NCBI GenBank assembly: GCA_017542065.1
Contig: JAFXXX010000015.1
Coordinates: 1-56,304, forward strand
DNA length: 56,304 nucleotides
Direction of reading: 5' to 3'
Source: Bacilli bacterium
GTDB taxonomy: Bacteria > Bacillota_I > Bacilli_A > RF39 > UBA660
The stretch's first letter is position 1; every line of letters begins with the position of its first letter. Made by a program: the position numbers and the translations under genes. This document shows positions 42,069 through 52,134 of the stretch, piece by piece. The notes beneath the pieces are model-generated. The model was not told the DNA's origin, searched no databases, and saw nothing but the letters and a program-made list of their open reading frames with translations.

Positions 42069-45000
42069 AATTACTTTCTATCATAGCAGCCCTAAATTGA
42101 TTAATAAGTGCTATATCCTCTGCTTGATTAGTAGATCCCTTCATATACCAATCATAAATATCTTCATTTGTAGGCATAAAATTATGCATATAAACAAATC
42201 TTTCTTTACCTGTTCCAACAGATGAACCAGGTTTTTCATTATGATAACGGTGTACTCTTACAAGTCCATAGAAGAATGACAATTCATAGTCTTCTACTCT
42301 ATCTTCTTCAGGAACACCAAGTAATCCTTCAAGAACGTAAGCAACAGTACCTGTTCTGTCAGTACCAATTCTACAGTGGAAATACAAGTTCTTACCAGCA
42401 ACTATTTCTTCCATAGCATACTTAACAGCATTTCTAGTCATAGTATAGTAGTTCTTTTCTTGAAGAGTAGTAGAATTGGGATTTAAGTCATAATTGTATG
42501 GATTAACATAGTAGTTTTGAGCTTCTATACGAGTATAATTAGATAACTTATTAGAATCCGAATTAGCTTCTCTTAAATCAAGTTGAGAATTAATACCTAG
42601 GTTTTCTAGTTCAGTTACACTATTACTTGAACTAAGTCTTATACCTCTATATAGTCTTCCATAAGCAAGTTTACCAATATTATTACCGTTATTGTCAACA
42701 ACAGGTAAACCACCTAAATCACGTAAGTTTCTAACATCTCCTCCATCAAGAATTCTTCTTTCTGAAGTAAATCTAACATAACCATGAATATTAGGATCAC
42801 TATCTAATTCCCAGTAATAAACCTCTCCAGGAATTAAGTTATAAATTGTACCATTATCTGCTTTAGCATAAGAAACTTGAGGTCCCACTACTTTAGTTTC
42901 ATCAGATAAATATACATTAACTTTTTCATTGAATCCTGTGGAATATCCTTTTGGTTTATCACACATAACTGTTCCAGAAGTATTACATTGATTATCAGCA
43001 CATATACAGTTATGATCTTTAAAATTATTAAACATAGCTGCATTTTCAGTATTATCTAAACTCCAGTTTGGAGATTTATTAGAAGAACTCCATGTTGGGA
43101 AGTTAGATGAGCTATCTTTCCAACTATTGATGTAATTATAATAAACAGTCATAGCATCATTAGTAGTTCTATAATTAACTATATCTTCTGAAGGAGTATA
43201 ACTCCATTTAGCTTTATATGTTTCATTACCTGTAGGAACTCTAGAAGATGTAACAAGTTCATCATCTTCTGTATACCATCCATCAAATGTATAAATACCA
43301 TTTGTAGGAGTTGGTAATGTTCCAACAGGATCATTTATATTAATTATTACATATGTTGGATCAACGTCTCCTCCATCAGCATCTAAATCAATTCTATAAG
43401 TAGTAGCAGTTACAGTATAATATAGTCTATTATATGTAAAACCATCTTCTTCCTTAGTATCTTTTACTTTAACAGCATTATCTTCAGTATCTTTGATATT
43501 GCTTTCGTTATTGATGGCACTCTTTTTACCCATAATCATACCATCATATAGGTTAACATTACCATAAATACCAATTTGGTTATTATTGGTAGATGTTGAT
43601 ACTCCTGATTTTATAACTATTGAACTAGTATCATAAGCACCATCTTCTTTACCAATAGTAACTGTACCAGATGCATTTAATACAGCATTATGTTCTTTAG
43701 AATAAATAGTACCACCAAGAATTGTTAAAGTACCATTATTTAAGTTTTGAACAGCAGCTCTATCTTTCTTATTCTCTATATAAGAATTATCTCTAATAAG
43801 AACAGTTCCACCATTATTATATATACCTTGTCTACTATTAGTATTAATTAAACTTGCATTAGTAACATATAAGGTAGCCCCAGATTGAACATTTACAACA
43901 CCTTGATCTATATTACTTGTAATAGTACCATTCTTTATTTCTAAGAATTTAATTGAACTATCAAATGCATTTCCTGAATTAACAGTTAAATCATGACTAT
44001 TTAAATCTAAAATAACATATCTATAAATTTTATTATTTGACTTATCAGTTGTTAAATCTATTTTATCAAAAGAGAAATCTTTTAATACTTTTATTACAGT
44101 TTTATCAGATTCACTAACTGTTTGATTTGTATTAATAGGAACAGCATTAAATGCATTTTGTAACGAAGTAAAATATGAACCATTTATTTCTGCTACTGCA
44201 TCAGATGGAACCCATTTAGCATAAAATACTTTATCTCCATCAATTATTGTATGTTCAGTTACTTCGACAGTATAACTTGAAGTTGTATACCAACCAGCAA
44301 AATCATAATCTGTTTTAGTAATACCAGATGGTAATGGTCCTATTTCAGTATTCTTAACTACAACTTGGACCGGAGGAACAGGAGTTCCACCTTGAGTATC
44401 AAATTCTACATTATATGTTGTAATAACATCACTAACTGTAACATTTACTTCTTTAGTATTACCTGATAATAAACCAGTAATAATTATTTTAGTAGTTCCA
44501 ATATTTAATGCATTTATATCTCCATCACTATTAATAGAGATAACAGAATCATCTTCTACTGAATAACTAATTGGCTCTAAATCATATATATTATTTATTA
44601 CTAAACTAGATGAAGTACCTACTTCTATATTTAAATTAGTACTATCTATATCAGCATCATTTACATCTAAAAACCATTTAGCATAATATTTTTCATATCC
44701 ACTAGGAATATGACTGGCATTTATCTTAGTTGTCCAACTAGTATCTGTATACCATCCATCTAAATATCTTCCTGAATATGTTGTAGTTGGTAAAGTTTCT
44801 AAACTACTACCTCTATTAACTAATTGAGTAGTATAACTGGTAGTTCCACCGTTAGCATCATAAGTAACTATATAAGAATCATCTATTAATTCATATGGAA
44901 CTTCTATTATAGGTTTAATACAGTTATTTGATGAATTATATTTATCAGCTGATAATTGTTCTAGTTTTCTTGAATCATTACGATATCTAATTCTAGTATC

Positions 45001-48000
45001 TGTTCCATCAACTACTGTTTGTTCTAACCAAGCTGTACTTCTTTCACCAACTCCAGAATATAAACTATTTTCAAATAAGAATTCGTAATTATTTAATGCT
45101 CCATCTTTCTTTAAATCTGTATAAGATTTTCCAGTCATATCTTGAAGTTCTTCAAGTCTAATCATTCTAGCAGGTCTAAAGTCACCTGATTGAATTTCAA
45201 ATTTAATAGGTAAATTACTCCATTGTTCAGTAGTTGGTAATAATGTTAATGAAGTATCATAGTTATAGTAAACATTTATATTACTTTGTCCTTGCGCACC
45301 ACTAAATGTAATATGTGAAATAAGGACAGCATTATCACCATTATCAGTTACATAATAGAATCTTTGGTTATAACCAGTTCCATTAACATCACAATCAAGT
45401 GCATCACCAGCAGTTAATGTATCTGATTTTATAATATTACCATAGGAAATAGTATCTCCTACATTATATCCATTTGCTCGGCATCCCTTACCAGATGGGG
45501 AATTACATGATTCAGTATTTAATGTAATTGCTTTCTTACATACAAATGGAATCCATTTAGCATATAAAATTACATCATCAGATGGTGCATAAGTTAGATC
45601 AACTTTTGTAGTTTCATCGCTTAAATCTTCATACCAACCACCAAATACTACACCAGATTTAGTTGGTTTTGGTAAATTAGTTAAAGAATCTCCTAAAGAA
45701 TCTCCAACTTCTAGTGTTACTGGAGAAACAGAAGTTCCTTCCATTGAATTAAACGTAACAGTAATTCCTGCCTTTTCCCATTCTGCGTATAATGTTATAT
45801 CTTCTTCAGTTGATAAATTAGTTACAACTTCTTCATCATCATAATGATTTCCTTGACCATCAGCTCTAGTATTCCATCCTCTGAAAGTATAATTAGTTCT
45901 TGCATACGTATTCTTTGTTAATGCTAATGAACTATCATAAGTATGTTCTTGATTAGCCATTGTACCAGTTACTGATGAATCATTACCATCAAAAATAACA
46001 TTATATTTATTAGCTTCATAATTAGCAGTATAAGATCTATCTCCAGTTGAACCCGAATTAATTACAACAGTCTTAGTTGGAGTAACAAGACCAGTTCCTG
46101 TAAAGCCAATAAATGTATATCCTTCTTTTACTGGTTCATTTAATGTAATACTATCAGATTCTATAGTATATGTATCAGGATTAGTAGCATTACCACCAGC
46201 ATAATCAATAGTAATGTCATAATCAATTAAATCAAAGTTAGCAACATATGATCTATTACCAGTTGCTCCTGAAGGAATAGTTACTGAAGTATTCTCATTT
46301 CCAGTTAAATCTGTTCCAGACCAACCTTTAAATGTATATCCTTCCTTACTTGGATTTATTAATACTATTACACCAGTTTCTACGTTATAAGTTGTTGGAT
46401 TAGTTCCAGTAATAGAACCACCATTTAATGTATAATCTATATCATAATCAACTAAACTAAAGTTAGCAGTATATGTTCTATTACCAGTTGTTCCTTTATT
46501 AATAGTTACATCTCCTGGAGTAGAACCATTAGAACCAGTCCATCCATCAAATGTATAACCATCTCTTGAAGGAGTTCCTAAAGTAAATGTATTAGTTTCA
46601 TAAGTATAATCTTCTGGTAAACTAAATGAACTTACTTCTGTAGGAGTTAAATTAGTATAACTAATTGTATATGTATCTAACGAATAATTAGCAGTATAAC
46701 TTCTATTACCAGTAGATCTAGCAGGAATAGTAACTGTAGTAGTTAAACCTGATAAATCAGTTCCTGTCCAACCAGTAAATGTATATCCTTCTTTTGTAGG
46801 ATTATGTAATGTTATTTCTCCAGATTTAATAGTGTAACTATCAGGATTTGCTTCAGATACAGCTCCACCATCTAAATCATATGTGATTGTATATGTATCA
46901 GGATCTACATGAACAAAGTTTGCAGTAAAATCTCTTGGTCCTGTACTTCCTTGTGGAATAGATACATTAGTAGATGTACTATCACCATAAGTCCATCCAG
47001 TAAATCTTTCATATACATCTCCATCAGAGTCAATTCTATCTAATGGGTTAGCAATTGTAACATTTTGTTCAATTGTATAATGATCAGGATTTCCTAAAGT
47101 TTGTTCTTCAGCTTCAGTTAATCCATGATAATGTATTTCATAATTAATAACGGTAAAGTTTGCAGTATAACTTCTAGCACCTGTTTTACCACTAAATGTT
47201 ACATTCTTAGTAGGACCAGTTAATTCAGTTCCTGTCCATCCAATAAACTCATATCCATTTTTAGTTGGAGCATTTAAAGTAACTGTATCCTCAATAGTAT
47301 ACTTAGTAGGATTACTAGCAGTTCCATCATTTAAAACATATGTAATATCATATTTAATTGCTTCATAAACTGCTTTTACTTCAGTATCACTAGAGATAGG
47401 TGTTTCAAAATTAAATGGTTCTCCATTTTCTTTTTCCCATCCTTTAAAGTTGTAACCTAATTTGCTAGGAACAGTAGGCTCAGAAGTAAATCCATTATAT
47501 GGAACAATTACTGTTGATGATTCATCACCAATAGTTATTGTTACAACTTGCTTATCATATAAACCATAATTAGATACTAAGTCTATATCATATTCATATG
47601 ATGCTGCTTTAATAATAAATGGTGTTAATAATAAACCAATTATTGCAATTAATTTAGCAGTCTTTTCTTTTTTGTTAATAATTAAACTTGCTATTAATCC
47701 AAGTGATGAGAATACTAATAATAAAATACTTATTAATAATCTATCTCCTGTTTTTGGATTAATATCAATTGATGAAGATTCATCTTGTCCGTTATAAGTT
47801 AAATCAAACAAGAATTTAACGCTAAATGCTTGATCTCTTTTAGAAATATCAGTTAATTCATTCTTATATGTTGCTTTAACTTTAAAAGTTAATGTTCCAT
47901 TAGCACTTATAGTTTCTCCTTCATGTTTATCATATTCATATTCGATATAAGAATTACTGTTATTATCTGTAATAGTATTAATTAATACTTCATCGCTTTT

Positions 48001-48255
48001 ATTATTTTTAATATTAATAGTATAAATTACATAATCACCAACATTATGAAATGTAAAACTATTTTCTATTTCATCATTATTAAAGTCTGTGATAGTACCA
48101 GTTACTGATGAAGACTTTTCAGTTACTGTAACATTATTTATTTTTAATATCTCAGTAGCCGCACTAGCCCCAATAACTAAGAACAAAGAAATAATAGTTG
48201 TAATAGCAAAAACAAATGATAAAACTTTATTTGTAATAATACGTTTATTGTTCAT
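42067..48255 (-). CDS. giant surface protein: InlB repeats, BIG2, beta-helix and tyrosine phosphatase domain
   Basis: 2062 residues from ATG 48255 (AAAGGG 9 nt upstream; GTG 48261 is less likely). Order: signal peptide or anchor (~10-36), Ig-like domain (~40-170), two membrane helices (~172-194, 201-218) with basic loop NKKEKTAK, then about eight InlB repeats (GYTFxGW ... RSYTANF), a Cys-bounded domain (~905-1120), another repeat, a BIG2 domain (~1200-1280), a repeat, a right-handed beta-helix-like segment (~1350-1590), a repeat, and a C-terminal tyrosine phosphatase (~1835-2062). The catalytic loop is HCRIGTDRTG (Cys 1961, Arg 1967, CX5R), preceded by RDLGGL and YGRLYRG as in the Y_phosphatase3/LipA type. 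The positive-inside rule places the enzyme outside the cell. Confidence 0.9.
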   Translation of the reverse strand: MNNKRIITNKVLSFVFAITTIISLFLVIGASAATEILKINNVTVTEKSSSVTGTITDFNNDEIENSFTFHNVGDYVIYTINIKNNKSDEVLINTITDNNSNSYIEYEYDKHEGETISANGTLTFKVKATYKNELTDISKRDQAFSVKFLFDLTYNGQDESSSIDINPKTGDRLLISILLLVFSSLGLIASLIINKKEKTAKLIAIIGLLLTPFIIKAASYEYDIDLVSNYGLYDKQVVTITIGDESSTVIVPYNGFTSEPTVPSKLGYNFKGWEKENGEPFNFETPISSDTEVKAVYEAIKYDITYVLNDGTASNPTKYTIEDTVTLNAPTKNGYEFIGWTGTELTGPTKNVTFSGKTGARSYTANFTVINYEIHYHGLTEAEEQTLGNPDHYTIEQNVTIANPLDRIDSDGDVYERFTGWTYGDSTSTNVSIPQGSTGPRDFTANFVHVDPDTYTITYDLDGGAVSEANPDSYTIKSGEITLHNPTKEGYTFTGWTGTDLSGLTTTVTIPARSTGNRSYTANYSLDTYTISYTNLTPTEVSSFSLPEDYTYETNTFTLGTPSRDGYTFDGWTGSNGSTPGDVTINKGTTGNRTYTANFSLVDYDIDYTLNGGSITGTNPTTYNVETGVIVLINPSKEGYTFKGWSGTDLTGNENTSVTIPSGATGNRSYVANFDLIDYDITIDYAGGNATNPDTYTIESDSITLNEPVKEGYTFIGFTGTGLVTPTKTVVINSGSTGDRSYTANYEANKYNVIFDGNDSSVTGTMANQEHTYDSSLALTKNTYARTNYTFRGWNTRADGQGNHYDDEEVVTNLSTEEDITLYAEWEKAGITVTFNSMEGTSVSPVTLEVGDSLGDSLTNLPKPTKSGVVFGGWYEDLSDETTKVDLTYAPSDDVILYAKWIPFVCKKAITLNTESCNSPSGKGCRANGYNVGDTISYGNIIKSDTLTAGDALDCDVNGTGYNQRFYYVTDNGDNAVLISHITFSGAQGQSNINVYYNYDTSLTLLPTTEQWSNLPIKFEIQSGDFRPARMIRLEELQDMTGKSYTDLKKDGALNNYEFLFENSLYSGVGERSTAWLEQTVVDGTDTRIRYRNDSRKLEQLSADKYNSSNNCIKPIIEVPYELIDDSYIVTYDANGGTTSYTTQLVNRGSSLETLPTTTYSGRYLDGWYTDTSWTTKINASHIPSGYEKYYAKWFLDVNDADIDSTNLNIEVGTSSSLVINNIYDLEPISYSVEDDSVISINSDGDINALNIGTTKIIITGLLSGNTKEVNVTVSDVITTYNVEFDTQGGTPVPPVQVVVKNTEIGPLPSGITKTDYDFAGWYTTSSYTVEVTEHTIIDGDKVFYAKWVPSDAVAEINGSYFTSLQNAFNAVPINTNQTVSESDKTVIKVLKDFSFDKIDLTTDKSNNKIYRYVILDLNSHDLTVNSGNAFDSSIKFLEIKNGTITSNIDQGVVNVQSGATLYVTNASLINTNSRQGIYNNGGTVLIRDNSYIENKKDRAAVQNLNNGTLTILGGTIYSKEHNAVLNASGTVTIGKEDGAYDTSSIVIKSGVSTSTNNNQIGIYGNVNLYDGMIMGKKSAINNESNIKDTEDNAVKVKDTKEEDGFTYNRLYYTVTATTYRIDLDADGGDVDPTYVIININDPVGTLPTPTNGIYTFDGWYTEDDELVTSSRVPTGNETYKAKWSYTPSEDIVNYRTTNDAMTVYYNYINSWKDSSSNFPTWSSSNKSPNWSLDNTENAAMFNNFKDHNCICADNQCNTSGTVMCDKPKGYSTGFNEKVNVYLSDETKVVGPQVSYAKADNGTIYNLIPGEVYYWELDSDPNIHGYVRFTSERRILDGGDVRNLRDLGGLPVVDNNGNNIGKLAYGRLYRGIRLSSSNSVTELENLGINSQLDLREANSDSNKLSNYTRIEAQNYYVNPYNYDLNPNSTTLQEKNYYTMTRNAVKYAMEEIVAGKNLYFHCRIGTDRTGTVAYVLEGLLGVPEEDRVEDYELSFFYGLVRVHRYHNEKPGSSVGTGKERFVYMHNFMPTNEDIYDWYMKGSTNQAEDIALINQFRAAMIESN

Positions 48256-48338
48256 ATGCACTACCCTTTCTATTATATTGTTATACTATATTTAATTATA
48301 TCATTTTTTTATCACTTTTAACAATAAAAATGACTAAA

Positions 48339-48364
48339 AAAAATGCATTTTTTAATGCATTTTT
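48339..48364 (-). terminator. intrinsic terminator
   Basis: AAAAATGCATT (48339-48349), loop TTTT, AATGCATTTTT (48354-48364). Confidence 0.8.
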
Positions 48365-48849
48365 TAATATACTGAATTATATAAATTCATAAATAATTCA
48401 TCTAGTTCATTTCTTACATCATAATAGTTTTTAGGCCAACTCATATAGCCGTGCGCGCTAATACTTTTACCATCTTTAAAGCTAGCTGAAAAACTGAATG
48501 AATCACCATCTAAAACATACTTGTCAGACTTGTTAAATCCATTCCATGATCCAACTTCATATTTGTTTAAAATATTTTCAATTTCTTTAACCGTTTCTTC
48601 TTTAACTGTTATTTCTCTTGCTTCTTCATTTGGTATACCATATGGTTTAACTGTAGCAATATATTTATTATCTCTATATTCTAAAGTATAAATAATATTT
48701 GAATTTATCATATATCCCTTAGTATATGAAAAACTTAAGTGTGTTATTTCAGATACCTTAACTTTTTTATTACTAAATATTATGCATAAGACTATCATAG
48801 TAATTATTACTACAATTGCAATACCTATAATTATAAACGCTTTTTTCAT
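48364..48849 (-). CDS. membrane-anchored small protein, unknown
   Basis: 161 residues: one N-terminal membrane helix (~5-26), then an external ~130-residue alpha/beta domain with a YTLEYRDNKYIATVKPYG hairpin and a SISAHGYMSWPKNYYDVRNELDELF end. Lys residues follow the membrane helix (NKKVKV). No family is named with confidence. It lies 8 nt downstream of the rhodanese/thioredoxin-like surface protein gene, so the two are cotranscribed. Confidence 0.75.
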   Translation of the reverse strand: MKKAFIIIGIAIVVIITMIVLCIIFSNKKVKVSEITHLSFSYTKGYMINSNIIYTLEYRDNKYIATVKPYGIPNEEAREITVKEETVKEIENILNKYEVGSWNGFNKSDKYVLDGDSFSFSASFKDGKSISAHGYMSWPKNYYDVRNELDELFMNLYNSVY

Positions 48850-48857
48850 AATATCAC

Positions 48858-50474
48858 CTACTTAATATTAATATATTTAGACACATATGTTATAAAATCA
48901 TCTTCATCATAAATATTAATTAAATCTGGATCTAAACTTTCAATTAATTTGCCTTCTTTAAATATAAGAAGTGATCCACCTTTAATATCATCTTTAGTAA
49001 CTTTTGAGAAAGAGAATAATGATTGACCATCTAATGTTGATATTTCATCTCCTAATTCTATAAATGAATACCCATTCTTTTTAAATAATTCAGGTGCTCT
49101 TTCAGCTATATTATATGGTCTATCTCCACAAGTGTTTCTATTATATATAATAACAAATGATTTTTTATCATCAATTAGTTTATCTATAATAGTAGCTTGC
49201 TCTTTAAATAGTTCAATATACTCAATATCTCTTTGATCCATTACTTCTTTATATTTTTGATAATTAACAACATATTCATGTTTCATTACACCATTTTCAT
49301 CATTAATAATATTATTATATTTAGTAGTAATTGATTTAATATCAATATCATTGAATTCTTTATTTTCTTTAGATACATCATCTAAAGTAACTTTATTTTC
49401 TACTCTCTTTGTTACAGTAACGTTAACTGTAGCAGTTTTACCTCTATCAACAGTTTTTACTGTAATAACAGCATTTCCAGCTTTAACACCAGTAATATAA
49501 CCAGTATCAGATACAATAGCAACATTTTCATCACTACTAGTGAAAGTCACTTCTTTATTTGATGCTGTATTTGGAAGTATATAATATCCAATCTTTTGTG
49601 ACATTTTTTCTTCCACAGTATATTCTTTTTCATAAATATTAACGCTATCAACTTTAACACCTAGATCTCTATATTCAGGAGCCTTAGTTAGAATATTAAA
49701 ATTAATTGATATATAAGGAACATCACTGAAATCTAATGAACCATTATCTCTTCTTAAATCAACGTTTTTTTCACCTTTATAATACCAGTATCCACCAATA
49801 TTATAGATTTTATTTTCATCCCATCCCATAGCAATTAAGAAGTTCTTCATCATGGCAGCATATCCACCACCACCACACATTAAGAATATATTCTTATCTT
49901 TAGGAAAATATTTTTCTAATATATCCATTGATTCATCGTAATTTGCTATATATGTACCATCTTTTTCATAGAAAAGAGTTATACCATCATATGTATTTCC
50001 TACCTCTTCTGGAAGTCCACTAACAGGAATAATGTATGGAAGAGGAATAACTTCAAATCCTTTAATATAACCAGATAAATATCTATCTCCACCAATATTT
50101 TCATATGTAGCTGGGTCTTCTAACATTCTCATATCTCTATATACAGTATCTTCTCTACCTAGATATTTATCTATTGTATCAATATTAATATTTTTATCTA
50201 CTCCAAAGTCTCCTCTAGAAGGATCAATTTCTGGTTTTGGAAGAGGTTCTACTACTGGAACAGGATCTTTTGGTTTACTACCACCAATAATAAAATTACA
50301 AATAATTATTGCCCCAATACCAGCAAATATTACACCAAGTAAAATAATAAATATAACTAATACAACCTTTTTAGGTTTCTTATTAGGATTTTCTTCCTTT
50401 ACCACTTCCTTAGTTTCTTCTTTAATTTCTTTATCTTTTTCTTCTTTAACTTCTTCTATTACTTTCTTTGCCAT
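48858..50474 (-). CDS. surface protein with rhodanese-like, BIG2 and thioredoxin-like domains
   Basis: 538 residues. A Lys/Glu-rich cytoplasmic start is followed by one membrane helix (~39-63). Outside are a Pro-rich linker, a rhodanese-like domain (~80-270) with an active-loop-like LMCGGGGYAAMMKNFL (Cys ~201), a BIG2 Ig-like domain (~275-360: NKEVTFTSSDENVAIVSDTGYITGVKAGNAVITV), a helical linker, and a C-terminal thioredoxin-like domain (~430-538: SFVIIYNRNTCGDRP, one Cys ~448). This suggests extracytoplasmic sulfur or thiol chemistry. The thioredoxin-like part has no CxxC, so a plain reductase role is doubtful. Confidence 0.78.
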   Translation of the reverse strand: MAKKVIEEVKEEKDKEIKEETKEVVKEENPNKKPKKVVLVIFIILLGVIFAGIGAIIICNFIIGGSKPKDPVPVVEPLPKPEIDPSRGDFGVDKNINIDTIDKYLGREDTVYRDMRMLEDPATYENIGGDRYLSGYIKGFEVIPLPYIIPVSGLPEEVGNTYDGITLFYEKDGTYIANYDESMDILEKYFPKDKNIFLMCGGGGYAAMMKNFLIAMGWDENKIYNIGGYWYYKGEKNVDLRRDNGSLDFSDVPYISINFNILTKAPEYRDLGVKVDSVNIYEKEYTVEEKMSQKIGYYILPNTASNKEVTFTSSDENVAIVSDTGYITGVKAGNAVITVKTVDRGKTATVNVTVTKRVENKVTLDDVSKENKEFNDIDIKSITTKYNNIINDENGVMKHEYVVNYQKYKEVMDQRDIEYIELFKEQATIIDKLIDDKKSFVIIYNRNTCGDRPYNIAERAPELFKKNGYSFIELGDEISTLDGQSLFSFSKVTKDDIKGGSLLIFKEGKLIESLDPDLINIYDEDDFITYVSKYINIK

Positions 50475-50512
50475 TACTTACCTCCTATAATAACTTAATT
50501 ATAACACAAACA

Positions 50513-50536
50513 AAAAAGATTATTTCTAATCTTTTT
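50513..50536 (-). terminator. terminator of the desulfurase-ferredoxin operon
   Basis: AAAAAGATTA (50513-50522), loop TTTC, TAATCTTTTT (50527-50536). Confidence 0.85.
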
Positions 50537-50789
50537 TTCTTTTTTCTAACCACTTCTTTTTAATTATATTTAAAGTTTGAGTTGATAAGAAGAATCCAAC
50601 AGTAGGAACAACAGCTCCTAGTAATGGATTAGTAGTATCAGCAATCTTTAGATATAAAACTGCAAATATATAAGTTAATACTATTATTAAAAACTTTCTT
50701 AAAAAAGAAGTTTCCCAAGCTTTATCTGCTTCTACTCTTTTATTTCTTTCTTCAATAGCAGTTATTCTTTTTTCTAAATCTTTATTCAT
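50526..50789 (-). CDS. small two-helix membrane protein
   Basis: 87 residues. A charged helical N-terminus (MNKDLEKRITAIEERNKRVE) precedes two membrane helices (~30-48, 55-72) and a basic end (KKWLEKRKKD), so both ends should be cytoplasmic. It lies 11 nt after the ferredoxin gene and ends the operon. Function unknown. Confidence 0.75.
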   Translation of the reverse strand: MNKDLEKRITAIEERNKRVEADKAWETSFLRKFLIIVLTYIFAVLYLKIADTTNPLLGAVVPTVGFFLSTQTLNIIKKKWLEKRKKD

Positions 50790-50800
50790 ATAGACTCCTT

Positions 50801-51394
50801 TTATTCTAATGTTTCATTTATTTTATTAATTAGTTCTTCTTTTTTATCAACAGTATAATATCCATTTACTATTCCTTTTAGTTCTTTATTCTTAAAAATT
50901 AATAAAGATGGAAATTCACTTAAACCATAATTATTCTCAGATACTTCTGCTTTATAAAATAATGTATCTGAAGGCATATTGCTTGTTATTTCCTTAATAG
51001 GAATAGATTTTAATAAACATTCAATAGATTCATCTTTATATAGTTCTACTAAAACAATTCCATCTGTTAATTTACTTTCAATTTCATCTTCGGAACACAT
51101 AAAGAACTCAGATAATGGCGCTGCCCCATATCTATCTACAAATAAATCTTTAACTGTTCTAGGATCATTATCTATATCTTCTTTTATTTTATTATATTCT
51201 TCTTCAGAATGAGCAACTTTAATAGCTCCTATAGGGCACATTCTCTCACAAGCTCCGCAAGAAATACATTTATCATTATCAATTTTTATAGTTTCTTTTT
51301 CTTCATCCCATGATAAAGCTCCTGTTGGACATACTTCTATTCCACCACATTCTTTAGCATTATCACATATTTTAAAATTTACTAATACTGACAT
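50801..51394 (-). CDS. ferredoxin-like Fe-S protein with thioredoxin-like C-terminus
   Basis: 197 residues. The N-terminal 60 residues are a bacterial ferredoxin domain: Cys 10, 16, 22 (VCPTGAL) and a full CISCGACERMCPIGA set (Cys 43, 46, 49, 53). That is seven cysteines, one fewer than in a standard 2[4Fe-4S] ferredoxin. The C-terminal ~100 residues resemble a thioredoxin fold without a CxxC (GIVLVELYKDESIE ... LPSLLIFKNKELKGIVNGY). It probably transfers electrons to or from an unknown partner. It starts 3 nt after the methyltransferase stop. Confidence 0.82.
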   Translation of the reverse strand: MSVLVNFKICDNAKECGGIEVCPTGALSWDEEKETIKIDNDKCISCGACERMCPIGAIKVAHSEEEYNKIKEDIDNDPRTVKDLFVDRYGAAPLSEFFMCSEDEIESKLTDGIVLVELYKDESIECLLKSIPIKEITSNMPSDTLFYKAEVSENNYGLSEFPSLLIFKNKELKGIVNGYYTVDKKEELINKINETLE

Positions 51395-51397
51395 AAA

Positions 51398-52117
51398 CTA
51401 TTCTCTCCTATATACTGCATATCTAAATACATCATCAAAGCATAAATTATCTAAAAAACCTTTTGAATCAAGTATTTCATCGATTTTTCCAATCATTTCT
51501 TTCTTCTCTTCTTCACTACTTGGAACATGTACTTCTGCCCACCAAGATAACATATCTTCTTCAAACTCTTCTCTAGAATTATAATAAATTTTATCAACCG
51601 CTCTATCACATAATACTTGCTTATATCCTAACTCAGTTAATACTTCATCTATAAGTTCGTTTGACTTTTGAGTTCTTATTGCATGTTCTTCAATAGGATT
51701 AAAAACTTTATATAGTGTACTAGATAAATTATCAGTAGATGGTTCTGCAAAAACTATAGTGTCACTTAATCTAGACATTTCCTTAAGAATATTCCTTTTT
51801 AAGTCCAAATCCATTTTAAATTCTTCTTTCCCACTCATATCAAATTCATGGAAACTAGTGCATAATATAACTCCAAAATATTTATCTGGATAATCTACAT
51901 GTAATGCATCCATTATTTTTAAATCTACATTATCTAAATCTTTTAAGTTTTCTTTTGCTTGTTTATAGAAATCCTCAGATATATCAACACCTATAATATG
52001 CTTACAATATTTAGCAAAATATCTAGTATACTTTCCATCAGCATATCCTTCATCCAATCCTATTTCACAACGTAGATATGGTTTTAATTCATCCCACATA
52101 TTCTCAAATGTTTTCAT
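51398..52117 (-). CDS. class I SAM-dependent methyltransferase
   Basis: 239 residues with a Rossmann-type SAM site: CEIGLDEGYADGKYTRYFAKYCKHIIGVDIS (motif I and the acidic end of beta 2), NVDLKIMDALHVDYPDKYFGVILC. The N-terminus is short. Small-molecule or protein substrate cannot be told. It lies 17 nt after the GNAT gene and 3 nt before the ferredoxin gene in the desulfurase operon. Confidence 0.82.
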   Translation of the reverse strand: MKTFENMWDELKPYLRCEIGLDEGYADGKYTRYFAKYCKHIIGVDISEDFYKQAKENLKDLDNVDLKIMDALHVDYPDKYFGVILCTSFHEFDMSGKEEFKMDLDLKRNILKEMSRLSDTIVFAEPSTDNLSSTLYKVFNPIEEHAIRTQKSNELIDEVLTELGYKQVLCDRAVDKIYYNSREEFEEDMLSWWAEVHVPSSEEEKKEMIGKIDEILDSKGFLDNLCFDDVFRYAVYRRE

Positions 52118-52134
52118 ATATTATCTCCTCTTCA

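Noticed and set aside
42067-48255. CRISPR array or DNA satellite
   Set aside because: The periodic similarity is at protein level (InlB repeats); nucleotide copies are degenerate and lie within one open frame.
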